Origin: Rhodococcus sp. HNM0569
GTDB lineage: Bacteria > Actinomycetota > Actinomycetes > Mycobacteriales > Mycobacteriaceae
Direction: 5' to 3'
DNA: 64,000 bases
Assembly: GCF_012726205.1 (NCBI RefSeq)
Contig: NZ_JAASAE010000005.1
Span: 186,001-250,000 of the forward strand
The notes beneath the pieces are model-generated. The model saw only the letters and a list, made by a program, of their open reading frames with translations, searched no databases and was not told the origin of the DNA. Positions within the stretch are counted from its first letter, which is position 1; every line of letters starts with the position of its first letter. Below are positions 37,254-45,823 of the stretch, piece by piece. Both the position numbers and the translations under genes were made by a program.

Positions 37254-38921
37254 GTGTTGAAGAAGCTGCTCGTCGCCGCCCTCGCCCTGGTCTTCCTCGC
37301 CCCGTCGCTGGTGTTGATCGGGATCGGCGTGGTGATGAACCCGGCCCTGAGCGCCACCGGCTCCTGCACCATCCCCGGCAGCTCGAACGTCACGGTCGGC
37401 GACGTCCCCGACGAACTGGAGGTCACTACCGCGAGTGGTGAGACGTTCACGCTGAACCGGACCCAGATCACCCATGCCGCGACGATCATCGAGACCGGCA
37501 GCAGCATCGACGGGATCAACCGCGACGGCCTTCAGATCGCGTTGATGGCGGCGCTGACCGAGTCCACGCTGCGGATGCTCGCCAACACCAGCGCCTACCC
37601 GGAGTCCGCGGACTACCCAAATGACGGCGACGGCTCCGACCACGACTCCCTGGGCCTGTTTCAAATGCGGCCCCAATTGGGCTGGGGCACGGTCGCCGAG
37701 CTGATGGACCCCGTCCACCAGGCGCAGGCGTTCTTCGGCGGACCCACCGGACCCAACCACCCCTCACCACGGGGACTCTTGGACATTCCCGGATGGGAAC
37801 AGATGGACAAGGGCGAAGCCGCCCAAGCCGTTGAGGTCAGCGCGTATCCGGACCGGTACCGGAACTACGAGCCCGTCGCCGAATCCATCCTGATCACCCT
37901 CACCACTACAACAACGGCCGGCACGGACGCGTCTGGTGGCGATGCTGTGGTCCCGGCTGCGCAGACGACAACGGCGGGCACGTCGCGGGTGGTGTTCCCG
38001 ATGCCCGAGGGCACCTGGGTGCTCACCAGCGAGTACGGGCCGCGGGTGCATCCGATCACCGGGGAGGACTCCTTCCACACCGGCACCGACTTCGCCGCCC
38101 CCGACGGCACACCCCTCTTGGCTGCCGCGGACGGGACCGTGACGGTCGCGGAGTTCTCCGGCGGCTACGGCGGCCTCATCGTCATCAAGCATCAGATCGA
38201 TGGCGCCACGATGGCCACGGCGTATGCGCACATGTGGGAGCACGGCATCCACGTCCAGGTCGGCGACCAGGTGACGGCCGGGCAGCACATCGGCGACACC
38301 GGCAGCTCCGGCAACAGCACGGGGCCGCATCTGCATTTCGAGGTCCGCCTCGGCGGCACCGACGGTGAGCACACCGACCCCGCCGCCTGGCTCAACGCCC
38401 ACGACGCCGCGGACCTCCCCGAGCCCGAGACCGGCGCACCCGACGGCGACTGCGATCCCAGCAACGGCACACCGGGTGGTGAGCCAGACCCCTTTGACGG
38501 CGACCCCGACAGGATGGTGGACGATCCGACCTCGGATGGGCAGATCACCGCGCGGATGCTGCACCTCTACACCCAGACCGTCGCCGCGTTCCCCGACACG
38601 AGCTGGTCCTGCTACTCACCCCGCCCCGGCACCGTCTCCGAACACCCACTCGGCCGGGCCTGTGATGGGACGTTCGGCAACGCCATCGGCGAGCGCCCGA
38701 CGCCGGAGCAGCGCGACCTCGGGTGGGAGGTGACGAACTGGATGAAGGACCACGCCGAGACGCTGGGGGTGGAGTATCTGATCTGGGACGGCCTCATCTG
38801 GTCGGCCGCCCGCGACGCTGAGGGCTGGCGACCCTACGACGGCGGCGGCATGCACGATCCCGACAGCATCACGGGCTCGCACGCCGACCACCTCCATGTC
38901 ACCGTCCGGGCCGGGAGCTGA
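37254..38921 (+). CDS. Bifunctional cell-wall hydrolase: lysozyme-like plus M23 metallopeptidase
   Basis: This protein of 555 residues has an N-terminal signal anchor (5-32). A lysozyme/transglycosylase-like region follows, with LMAALTESTLRML and DSLGLFQMRPQLGWG around 95-155. An M23 (LytM) domain near 245-370 has the zinc ligands in FHTGTDFAAPDG and HLHFEV. A C-terminal domain with SEHPLGRACDG and GSHADHLHVTV resembles the ARB-07466-type domain, which may also bind metal. It would open peptidoglycan for the transfer channel. GTG 37254 follows the previous gene by 14 bases. Confidence 0.88.
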   Translation: MLKKLLVAALALVFLAPSLVLIGIGVVMNPALSATGSCTIPGSSNVTVGDVPDELEVTTASGETFTLNRTQITHAATIIETGSSIDGINRDGLQIALMAALTESTLRMLANTSAYPESADYPNDGDGSDHDSLGLFQMRPQLGWGTVAELMDPVHQAQAFFGGPTGPNHPSPRGLLDIPGWEQMDKGEAAQAVEVSAYPDRYRNYEPVAESILITLTTTTTAGTDASGGDAVVPAAQTTTAGTSRVVFPMPEGTWVLTSEYGPRVHPITGEDSFHTGTDFAAPDGTPLLAAADGTVTVAEFSGGYGGLIVIKHQIDGATMATAYAHMWEHGIHVQVGDQVTAGQHIGDTGSSGNSTGPHLHFEVRLGGTDGEHTDPAAWLNAHDAADLPEPETGAPDGDCDPSNGTPGGEPDPFDGDPDRMVDDPTSDGQITARMLHLYTQTVAAFPDTSWSCYSPRPGTVSEHPLGRACDGTFGNAIGERPTPEQRDLGWEVTNWMKDHAETLGVEYLIWDGLIWSAARDAEGWRPYDGGGMHDPDSITGSHADHLHVTVRAGS

Positions 38922-38927
38922 TCGGGC

Positions 38928-39194
38928 ATGGATGTGTTCCCCGACTTCGAGGGCCTGGAAGGGATCGGTGACCTGCGGGAGGTCATCGGCGCGCTGCTGA
39001 CCTTCGTGCTCATCATCGCGGTGCTGATGCTGATCGTCTGCGCGATCGTGTGGGCGCTGTCGACCGCGAACGGCCACCACGCCGCCGCTACCAAAGCAAG
39101 GATCGGCGCCTGGACCGCCCTGGGCGCCGCGGTCCTGGCCGGCGGCGGGGTGGCGTGGCTGAACTGGCTGATCGACCTCGGCCAGCAACTCTGA
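38928..39194 (+). CDS. Small membrane protein, pilin-like (DUF6112 type)
   Basis: This protein of 88 residues has two hydrophobic segments (about 20-45 and 62-84) with a short STANGHHAAATKARIG loop. Together with the next gene it resembles the paired small VirB2-like membrane proteins that precede TrbL in actinobacterial transfer regions. It starts six bases after the hydrolase stop. Confidence 0.65.
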   Translation: MDVFPDFEGLEGIGDLREVIGALLTFVLIIAVLMLIVCAIVWALSTANGHHAAATKARIGAWTALGAAVLAGGGVAWLNWLIDLGQQL

Positions 39195-39303
39195 ATCACG
39201 CCCCACCAGCCGACCCCTCATCGGCTCCGCCCGTGTGGGGCGGGCGGTGCACCTGATCGACGAGAACGCTCATCTCGCCGACGCCCCGAAGGAGCACCCC
39301 GCT

Positions 39304-39645
39304 ATGACCGTCCTGAGCCTGATCACCGAAACCACCGCCGCTGCCGCCACCACGTTGCCGGCCGTGCTGCCGATGGACATCAACATCGACCCCAACGACT
39401 CCGGCCTGCCCGGCATCAGCCAGCTCCGCACCATCGTCGGCGCGGTCATGACGGTCGGCCTCATCCTCTCCGTCCTGGCCTTGATCATCTCGGCGATCGT
39501 GTGGGGCTTCGGCGCCAACTCCTCCAACCCTCACCTGGCGGGCAGGGGGAAGATCGGCGTCCTCGTGAGCTGCGGCGCCGCCGTGATCTGCGGGGCGTCG
39601 GTGACGCTCATCAACTTCTTCTGGGACGTCGGCCAACAGGTCTGA
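39304..39645 (+). CDS. Small membrane protein, pilin-like (DUF6112 type)
   Basis: This protein of 113 residues has a segment GLPGISQLRTIVGAVMTVGL entering a first helix (about 42-68) and a second helix near 82-106 ending FFWDVGQQV. The ending and spacing match the preceding small protein (LIDLGQQL), so the two are paralogues. A VirB2/TrbC-like pilus or channel subunit role is inferred from order. Confidence 0.65.
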   Translation: MTVLSLITETTAAAATTLPAVLPMDINIDPNDSGLPGISQLRTIVGAVMTVGLILSVLALIISAIVWGFGANSSNPHLAGRGKIGVLVSCGAAVICGASVTLINFFWDVGQQV

Positions 39646-39686
39646 CCCCACCCACTCGACTCTGCTCGTTGAAGGAGTGATCTGCC

Positions 39687-40694
39687 GTGGGTGTGTGCGA
39701 TATCCCCCTCGTCTCGACCGTCTGCGACACCGCCGGCGAAGCCGCCGCCAGCCTGGTCTCCGCCCCGTTCGACTGGCTCGCCGGCGCGATGGGCGCCGCC
39801 GCGGGCTGGTTGTTCGAGGCCGTGTGGTCGGTGTTCGACACCACCACCCTCGTTGACGTCACCAGCGACGAGTACGTGGCGGTCTACAACATCCTGTTCG
39901 GCATCGCCGTGTTCGTGATGCTGCTGTTCTTCTGCCTCCAGCTCATCACCGGCCTCATCAGACGCGACCCCACCGCCCTCAGTCGTGCCGCCCTCGGGTT
40001 GGCGAAATCGGTGCTCAGGAGCTTCGTGGTCATCACCCTCACCGCGTTGCTGTTGGAGATCGTCGACCAGCTCTGCATCGGCATCATCCAGGCCGCCGGG
40101 GAGACCACCGAGTCGATGGGCGACAAGATCACCCTCCTCGCTGCCGGCCTCGTCGGGATCAACATCGCCGCACCCGGGGTCGGGGCGATCATCACGATCT
40201 TCCTCGCCGGTCTCGCGATCAGCGCAGCCACGATCGTCTGGCTCAGCCTTCTGGTGCGGAAGGCGCTGCTGCTGGTCGCGATCGTGCTCGCGCCGCTGGC
40301 GTTCTCTGGGGCGTCGTGGGATGCGACGAAGGGGTGGATCAGCAAGTGGGCGATGTTCGTCATCGCCCTGATCGTTTCCAAGCTCGTCCTGGTCGTGATG
40401 TTCCTGGTCGCCATCACCCAAGTCTCCGCACCCATAGACGGGGACCTGGCATCAGTGGCTGACCCGGTCGCGGGGATCGTGCTCATGGCGATGGCCGCCT
40501 TCGCCCCCTACATGACCTACAAGTTCCTGAACTTCGTGGGCTTCGACATGTACCACGCGATTGGCTCGGAGCAGGACGCCAAGAACGCCCTCAACCGGCC
40601 CATCCCGACTCCGGCAAAGCCGCAGGGCGGTGCGGAGCCATCGAACAGGCCCTGCGGCGAGCACCGCAGTCCCAGCACGCCACGCCACACATAG
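39687..40694 (+). CDS. TrbL/VirB6-like conjugation channel protein, C-terminally truncated
   Basis: The 335-residue protein has about seven hydrophobic segments between 20 and 290, with the loops LIRRDPTALSRAALGLAKSV and SGASWDATKGWISKWA. It reads normally through the cytoplasmic start AKNALNRPIPTPAKPQGG. Relatives then have a long Gly/Ser/Ala-rich tail. Here the frame continues for only 20 unrelated residues and stops. The PrgI-like, VirB4-like and VirD4-like genes that usually follow are absent. I read this as an internal deletion with its left end near 40625. Confidence 0.75.
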   Translation: MGVCDIPLVSTVCDTAGEAAASLVSAPFDWLAGAMGAAAGWLFEAVWSVFDTTTLVDVTSDEYVAVYNILFGIAVFVMLLFFCLQLITGLIRRDPTALSRAALGLAKSVLRSFVVITLTALLLEIVDQLCIGIIQAAGETTESMGDKITLLAAGLVGINIAAPGVGAIITIFLAGLAISAATIVWLSLLVRKALLLVAIVLAPLAFSGASWDATKGWISKWAMFVIALIVSKLVLVVMFLVAITQVSAPIDGDLASVADPVAGIVLMAMAAFAPYMTYKFLNFVGFDMYHAIGSEQDAKNALNRPIPTPAKPQGGAEPSNRPCGEHRSPSTPRHT

Positions 40695-40722
40695 GCCTGT
40701 GACCGCAGGAGGAGACACGAGC

Positions 40723-41337
40723 ATGAACGACGACACTCCGAACGAGCACACGTCCGGCGAGGACTTCCACGACATCGAGAACTGGGCGGACGCTGACGAG
40801 ACGCCGGACACCGATGACGTGGACAGCTTCGACGATGCCGACACGCCATCGGCGCCGCATCCGGTGAACTGGAACCTGCTGAGCGCCGACGACCTGGAAG
40901 CCGAGTGGCTCGCACTCAACGATTGGGTCGCGTGGCTGCGCCGCACCTACGGGCTGCCCGTCAGCGTGCTGCCGCCGTTCTGGCACCGCCATCCCGAGCT
41001 GGTGTGGGAGCTGTCAGCGCTGCATCTGCACTGGCTGGGTGCCTACGACCCCGAGCAGAACGCCTCGGCTGCGATCGGCTGGCACCGTGACTTCGCCGAC
41101 GCTCGTGCTCGGCTGCGTGACTGGGTGGCCGCCTCGGGCACTCGACTGGATCATGACCGGCCCACCCGGCAGGCGGTCTGGCCTGGCGAGGAACCAGCCC
41201 CCGCGATCGAGGACATCACGATCGCCGACCGCGGTGAGGATTTCGTGCAGCACGTGTTCGAGCAGGTTCAGGCCCGCCGTGAAGCCGAGGACGCGTTCTT
41301 CGCCGGACTCGACCTCGGCACCGGAGAGCTGCCATGA
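40723..41337 (+). CDS. Hypothetical protein near the element's right end
   Basis: This 204-residue protein has an acidic N-terminus (Asp/Glu-rich to about residue 45). A globular segment follows: DLEAEWLALNDWVAWLRR, PPFWHRHPELVWELSALHL, then helices. A strong ribosome site (caggaggag) precedes it. It resembles DUF4913-type proteins of actinobacterial mobile elements, whose function is unknown. It is the first intact gene after the inferred deletion. Confidence 0.65.
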   Translation: MNDDTPNEHTSGEDFHDIENWADADETPDTDDVDSFDDADTPSAPHPVNWNLLSADDLEAEWLALNDWVAWLRRTYGLPVSVLPPFWHRHPELVWELSALHLHWLGAYDPEQNASAAIGWHRDFADARARLRDWVAASGTRLDHDRPTRQAVWPGEEPAPAIEDITIADRGEDFVQHVFEQVQARREAEDAFFAGLDLGTGELP

Positions 41338-41543
41338 CCACCGGGGCCGAAAGCCCGAGCGTCCCCCCGGAGCGGATGCGCGACTACCGCGTCGAGGCCG
41401 AGTTGCGTCCCAGCCCCGACCTGCACAAGCTCGCCCAGGTGTTCATCGGGATGGCCCAGACCCGCGCCCGACAAGAACAACGGGAGAACGCCGGGCAGGA
41501 GATTCCTCCTGAGCCCACTGGTGGCCAGGGCGTAGAATCGTAA
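41334..41543 (+). CDS. Small hypothetical protein
   Basis: This 69-residue protein is hydrophilic, with a helical centre SPDLHKLAQVFIGMAQTRAR. The ATG overlaps the previous stop, so translation is coupled. No family recognised. It precedes a 184-base gap before the integrase. Confidence 0.55.
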   Translation: MTTGAESPSVPPERMRDYRVEAELRPSPDLHKLAQVFIGMAQTRARQEQRENAGQEIPPEPTGGQGVES

Positions 41544-41727
41544 GCGTACGCATGCCAGCGGCCACCCAGGTGGTCGTGGTGTGGCGTCTTGTTCATTAGC
41601 CCTTCGTGGCCTACCCAGCCCGTCCACAAGCGGACGGCACGGGTCGTGTCTGTTTCCTACGTCGCACCGCACGAGCAGCCCCGCGCTCTCGTGTTGGCCC
41701 CACCTGTTGGGGAAGGAAACACGACCC
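41544..41727. promoter_or_regulatory. Integrase leader region
   Basis: There is no gene here. Two small inverted repeats are visible, GGCCACCCAGGTGG around 41560-41573 and CCCCACCTGTTGGGG at 41698-41712. The second ends just before the ribosome site ggaagga of the integrase. The integrase promoter probably lies here, but I cannot point to boxes with confidence. Confidence 0.3.
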
Positions 41728-43425
41728 ATGAGCACCACACACCCTCCGCTGGCGACGGCGCCCGATCAGATCGGTGCGACCACGACGCTGGCGGTGACCT
41801 ACCTGCGCGTCTCGACCAAGGAGCAGGCATCCAAGGGCGGCCAGGACGAAGGCTTCTCCATCCCGGCTCAACGTCAGGCGAACTTGCGCAAGGCCCAGGA
41901 GGTCAACGCGGTCATTGTCGAGGAGTTCGTCGACGCCGGCGAGTCCGCCCGCCAGGCCGACCGGCCCGCGCTGATGCAGATGATCGAGTACGTCAAGACC
42001 CACCCGGTGGCCTACTGCATCGTCCACAAGGTCGACCGGCTCGCGCGCAACCGCGCCGACGACGTCGCCATCCACCTCGCCCTCAAAGAAGCAGGCGTCC
42101 TGCTGGTCTCGGCGACCGAGAACATCGACGAGACCCAGAGCGGGATGCTGCTGCACGGGATCATGTCCACCATCGCGGAGTTCTACTCCCGCAACCTCGC
42201 CAACGAGGTCTCCAAGGGCATGAACCAGAAGGCAGTCACCGGCGGCACCAACGGCAAGGCCCCGATGGGCTACCTCAACGTCACCCGCCGCGACGAACTC
42301 GGTCGCGAGGTCCGCACCATCGACATCGACCCGCACCGCGGCCCGATCATCCGGTGGGCCTTCGAGGCCTACGCCACCGGGAACTACTCGGTGGCGACGC
42401 TGCGCGATGAACTCATCGACCGCGGTCTGACCACCGTGGCGACACCGAAGCGGCCCGCCAAGTCCCCAGCGCTGTCCTCGATCCACCGGATGCTGGCCAG
42501 CCCGTACTACAAGGGTGACGTGCAGTTCAAAGGCGCGACCTACGACGGCCTGCACGAACCCCTGGTTGCCTCCGAGGTCTGGTACCGGGTGCAGACCGTG
42601 CTCGCCGCCCACCAGGCCTCCGGCGAGAAGACCCAAGCCCACGAGCACTACCTCAAAGGCACCGTGTTCTGCGGCACCTGCGGCTCCCGCCTGATTCTCT
42701 CCAACGCCCGCAGCCGCAGCGGAGTGATCTACCCCTACTTCATCTGCGCCGGCAGACACTCCAAGCGCACCAACTGCGACCGCAAGTCCATGTTCGTGCC
42801 CGACGTCGAGGCCGCGGTCGAGGACCACTACCGCCGTGTGCAGATACCCGCCCACATCGTCACCGCGCTGCGCGAGCTGATCACCAGCGAGTTCGACCGG
42901 CTCTTCGCCACCGCCAAGACCGAACGCAAAGCACAGGTCGCCGAACGCGACCGCCTCGACGACGAGCGCACCAAGCTACTCCAGGCCCACTACGCCGGAG
43001 CCGTGCCACTGGACCTGCTCAAGACCGAACAGGACCGAATCGCCCGACAGATCGCGTTCCTCGACTCCCGCATCGAGGCCAGCGAGATCGAGTACGACCA
43101 AGCCCGCGCCCACCTGGATGACTGCCTGGCCCTGGCAGGCAACGCCCACGCGATCTACATGAGCATCGACGACTCGCTACGCCGCATCGCCAACCAGGCC
43201 TTCTTCGAACGCCTCACCGTCACCGACGACGACGCCATCGACGCCATCGACGCCGAACCAGGCGTGCCCTTCGACACCCTGCTCAACCCCGAAGTCCAGG
43301 CCACCGCCCTCGCCCGCCAGACAACAGGCGGAAACGGGACGGATCAAACCGGGAACGTCGCTGGTTTGAACAACGACGCTCTGGTGCCCTCGGTGAGACT
43401 CGAACTCACACTGTACGGGTTTTGA
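41728..43425 (+). CDS. Large serine integrase
   Basis: This protein of 565 residues has a resolvase catalytic domain with the nucleophile serine at about 29 in YLRVSTKEQ and the HKVDRLARNRADD arginine segment. A recombinase domain follows (GKAPMGYLNV...SSIHRMLASPYYKGDV). Next come a zinc ribbon (FCGTCGSRL and ICAGRHSKRTNC) and a coiled-coil (about 440-500). It would integrate and excise the element. Its last 14 codons and stop lie inside the antisense of the tRNA-Leu gene, with the TGA in the anticodon loop. The C-terminal sequence is therefore set by the attachment site. Confidence 0.95.
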   Translation: MSTTHPPLATAPDQIGATTTLAVTYLRVSTKEQASKGGQDEGFSIPAQRQANLRKAQEVNAVIVEEFVDAGESARQADRPALMQMIEYVKTHPVAYCIVHKVDRLARNRADDVAIHLALKEAGVLLVSATENIDETQSGMLLHGIMSTIAEFYSRNLANEVSKGMNQKAVTGGTNGKAPMGYLNVTRRDELGREVRTIDIDPHRGPIIRWAFEAYATGNYSVATLRDELIDRGLTTVATPKRPAKSPALSSIHRMLASPYYKGDVQFKGATYDGLHEPLVASEVWYRVQTVLAAHQASGEKTQAHEHYLKGTVFCGTCGSRLILSNARSRSGVIYPYFICAGRHSKRTNCDRKSMFVPDVEAAVEDHYRRVQIPAHIVTALRELITSEFDRLFATAKTERKAQVAERDRLDDERTKLLQAHYAGAVPLDLLKTEQDRIARQIAFLDSRIEASEIEYDQARAHLDDCLALAGNAHAIYMSIDDSLRRIANQAFFERLTVTDDDAIDAIDAEPGVPFDTLLNPEVQATALARQTTGGNGTDQTGNVAGLNNDALVPSVRLELTLYGF

Positions 43426-43458
43426 ATCCGTTTCCTCTGCCAATTGGGATACGAGGGC
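43382..43458 (-). tRNA. tRNA-Leu (anticodon CAA), integration site of the element
   Basis: The minus strand folds as a 77-base cloverleaf with encoded CCA. The acceptor is GCCCTCG/CGAGGGC with discriminator A, and the D-loop contains TTGGC. The anticodon loop TTCAAAA gives anticodon CAA, the T-arm is GTGAG-TTCGAGT-CTCAC, and the variable loop has only five bases. A31-C39 in the anticodon stem is a mismatch. Bacterial tRNA-Leu normally has a long variable arm, so the form is unusual. A tRNA-Leu(CAA) at this place, next to pdtaR, agrees with my recollection of M. tuberculosis leuT. The element abuts its 3' end. Confidence 0.85.
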
Positions 43459-43592
43459 GCGCGGTGGTGCGTCGCCTACTGTAGAAGATCGGCTCGCGGA
43501 GTCAACCACCGGTACCCTCCAACCATCGCTCGTCGGGCAGGCCCGCCCGGGCGGAGCGTGGCCGACCGTCGTCGCAGAGGAGAATGGTGACC

Positions 43593-44207
43593 ATGAACGC
43601 TCCGCAGCCGCAGCAGGTGACGCCCCCCACCCGAGTTCTGGTCGCCGAGGACGAAGCGCTCATCCGTCTCGATCTCGTGGAGATGCTGCGGGACGAGGGC
43701 TACGACGTCGTCGGCGAGGCCGCGGACGGTCAGGAGGCCGTCGAACTGGCGACATCGCTGTCGCCGGATCTGGTCATCATGGACATCAAGATGCCGCGCC
43801 GCGACGGCATCGACGCCGCGCAGGAGATCGCGGCCGAGCGCATCGCGCCCGTCGTGATTCTCACGGCGTTCAGCCAGCGCGAGCTCGTCGAGCGGGCCCG
43901 CGATGCGGGGGCGATGGCCTATCTCGTCAAGCCGTTCTCGATCGCCGACCTCGTGCCCGCGGTCGAGCTCGCCACCAGCCGGTTCCGTGAGGTGACGGCA
44001 CTCGAGCACGAGGTGGCCGATCTGTCCGGCCGGCTCGAGGCGCGCAAGCTGGTCGAACGCGCGAAAGGCGTTCTCATGGAACGCCAGGCGATGACCGAGC
44101 CCGAGGCGTTCCGCTGGATCCAGCGCGCGGCGATGGACCGCCGGTCGACGATGAAGGCCGTCGCCGAGATCGTGATCGAGACTCTGGCGGACCCGCCCGG
44201 CGAGTGA
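43593..44207 (+). CDS. pdtaR: PdtaR-type response regulator with ANTAR RNA-binding domain
   Basis: This 204-residue protein has a receiver domain with phospho-acceptor Asp64 in LVIMDIKMPRRDG and VILTAFSQRELVERARDAGA. A coiled linker and an ANTAR domain (KLVERAKGVLMERQAMTEPE then AFRWIQRAAMDRRSTMKAVA) follow. ANTAR proteins bind paired hairpins in mRNA leaders and prevent termination. The sequence closely follows mycobacterial Rv1626, whose kinase is PdtaS. I chose ATG 43593 because gaggag lies nine bases before it; ATG 43584 sits too close. Confidence 0.95.
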   Translation: MNAPQPQQVTPPTRVLVAEDEALIRLDLVEMLRDEGYDVVGEAADGQEAVELATSLSPDLVIMDIKMPRRDGIDAAQEIAAERIAPVVILTAFSQRELVERARDAGAMAYLVKPFSIADLVPAVELATSRFREVTALEHEVADLSGRLEARKLVERAKGVLMERQAMTEPEAFRWIQRAAMDRRSTMKAVAEIVIETLADPPGE

Positions 44208-44418
44208 GCGCGCGCAACCGCCGCGGCAGGCAATTGCTAAGGCCGCGTTAACAATCGCGCCCGTCAGGTCACAGTACCGTCACGACGCCCTTCTGAGAAG
44301 TCGCGACGGCGTATATAGCGCTACCGTTCTCTCCCACAGTGGAAGTCGGTGGTCAGGGGAGCCCGTGACGGTTTCCTTCGCCTCCCGGCCTTCGCACCCG
44401 TCGAACAAGGAGAGTTGG

Positions 44419-45750
44419 ATGGCAAGAAGGTCCCTCGTGCGCGGTGCCGCGGTCCTCGCCGCCGCATCGCTCGCGCTCGCAGGCTGCAGTTCCGACGACA
44501 GCGACGATGCCGCGGCCCCGGGTGGTGGCGACTCGTCGGCCGCCGCCGAGAGCACGGTCGACACCGACTGCACGCCCGAAGAGGCGACCGCGGGCGCCAC
44601 GCCCGTCACCACGCCGCTCAAGATCGGCACGCTGCTGCCCGAGACCGGAAGCCTCGCCTTCCTCGGCCCGCCGGAGATCGCGGCGGTGCGACTGGCAGCG
44701 GAGGACGTCAACAGCGCGGGGGGTGTGCTCGGCCAGCCGATCGAGATCGTGCCCGGCGACTCGGGCGACACCACCACCGACACCGCCAACGCCACCGTCG
44801 ACCGCGAACTCGCGGCAGGAGTCCAGGCGATCGTCGGCGCCGCGTCGTCGTCGGTGTCGCTCAAGGTCATCGACAAGATCACCAGCGCGGGCGTCGTGAT
44901 GTTCTCGCCGGCCAACACCTCCGACCAGTTCATCTGCTATCCCGACAAGGGGCAGTACTTCCGGACGGCGCCCACCGACGTGCTGCAGGCGCAGGCGCTC
45001 GCGCAACTCATCTCGAACGACGGTGGCCAGCGCGTGTCGATCCTGGCGATGAACGACCCCTACGGCACGGGCCTCGCGCAGAACCTGCAGAACAATCTCG
45101 TCGACGCGGGTCTCGCGGAAGACCAGGTGCAGAAGATCGTGTACGACCCCAACGCGCAGTCGTACAACGCCGAGATCGATCAGGTGAAGAACTTCGGCCC
45201 GGACGCCGTCGCCGTCATCGGCTTCGACGAGTCGTCGCGCATCATCACCCGCATGCACGAGGTCGGCATCGGCCCGTCCGACGGCACCGCCGTGTACGGC
45301 GTCGACGGCAACATGGGCAACGCGCTCGGCGACGCCGTCGCTCCCGGCCTGCTCGACGGCATGCAGGGCACCACGCCACTCACCGACGTCGGCCCCGAGT
45401 TCCAGGCCCGGGTCAAGGCGGTCGACCCCAATCTCGTCGACTTCAACTACTCGGGCGAGTCCTACGATGCGACGGTCGTGCTCGCGCTTGCTGCCGAACA
45501 GGCGAAATCGACTGCGGGCGTGGACATCGCGGCGAACATCAACAGTGTCACGAAGGACGGGACGACGTGCACGTCCTATGCCGAGTGCCTTCCGCTCGTG
45601 CAGGCAGGCACCGACATCGACTACGACGGCATCACCGGCAAACTCGACTTCGCAGACGCGGGGGAGCCGTCGATCGGGTCCTACGGGCATCTGAAGTTCG
45701 ACGCGCAGAACACGCTGGGCACCGAGGACTACATCGTCGTCGGCGAGTGA
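44419..45750 (+). CDS. Branched-chain amino acid-type ABC transporter substrate-binding lipoprotein
   Basis: This 443-residue type I periplasmic-binding protein has an N-terminal lipobox signal peptide (MARRSLVRGAAVLAAASLAL then AGC), an Asp/Ala linker and the LivK-like fold. Landmarks are LKIGTLLPETGSLAFLGPPE, AAEDVNSAGGVLGQP and VGAASSSVSLKVIDKI. I chose ATG 44419 because aaggag lies just before it and the signal peptide begins there. It faces the livHMGF operon across a terminator and would be its binding protein. The ligand may be a branched-chain amino acid or another small acid. Confidence 0.92.
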   Translation: MARRSLVRGAAVLAAASLALAGCSSDDSDDAAAPGGGDSSAAAESTVDTDCTPEEATAGATPVTTPLKIGTLLPETGSLAFLGPPEIAAVRLAAEDVNSAGGVLGQPIEIVPGDSGDTTTDTANATVDRELAAGVQAIVGAASSSVSLKVIDKITSAGVVMFSPANTSDQFICYPDKGQYFRTAPTDVLQAQALAQLISNDGGQRVSILAMNDPYGTGLAQNLQNNLVDAGLAEDQVQKIVYDPNAQSYNAEIDQVKNFGPDAVAVIGFDESSRIITRMHEVGIGPSDGTAVYGVDGNMGNALGDAVAPGLLDGMQGTTPLTDVGPEFQARVKAVDPNLVDFNYSGESYDATVVLALAAEQAKSTAGVDIAANINSVTKDGTTCTSYAECLPLVQAGTDIDYDGITGKLDFADAGEPSIGSYGHLKFDAQNTLGTEDYIVVGE

Positions 45751-45765
45751 GCGCGCACCGAGAAT

Positions 45766-45799
45766 GCGGGGCGCCCCGGCTGGTGCCGGGGCGCCCCGC
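45766..45799. terminator. Bidirectional terminator between convergent transport genes
   Basis: A perfect 15-bp GC-only stem (45766-45780 with 45785-45799) and a four-base loop lie between the ends of the binding-protein gene and livF. It serves both strands. Confidence 0.85.
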
Positions 45800-45823
45800 C
45801 TCCTGTGGAGCCGCTTCTCGCGG

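Noticed and set aside
40741-40860. An Asp/Glu-rich stretch as a separate antitoxin gene
   Set aside because: It is continuous with the 204-residue gene that begins at 40723 after a strong ribosome site, and no partner toxin is adjacent.
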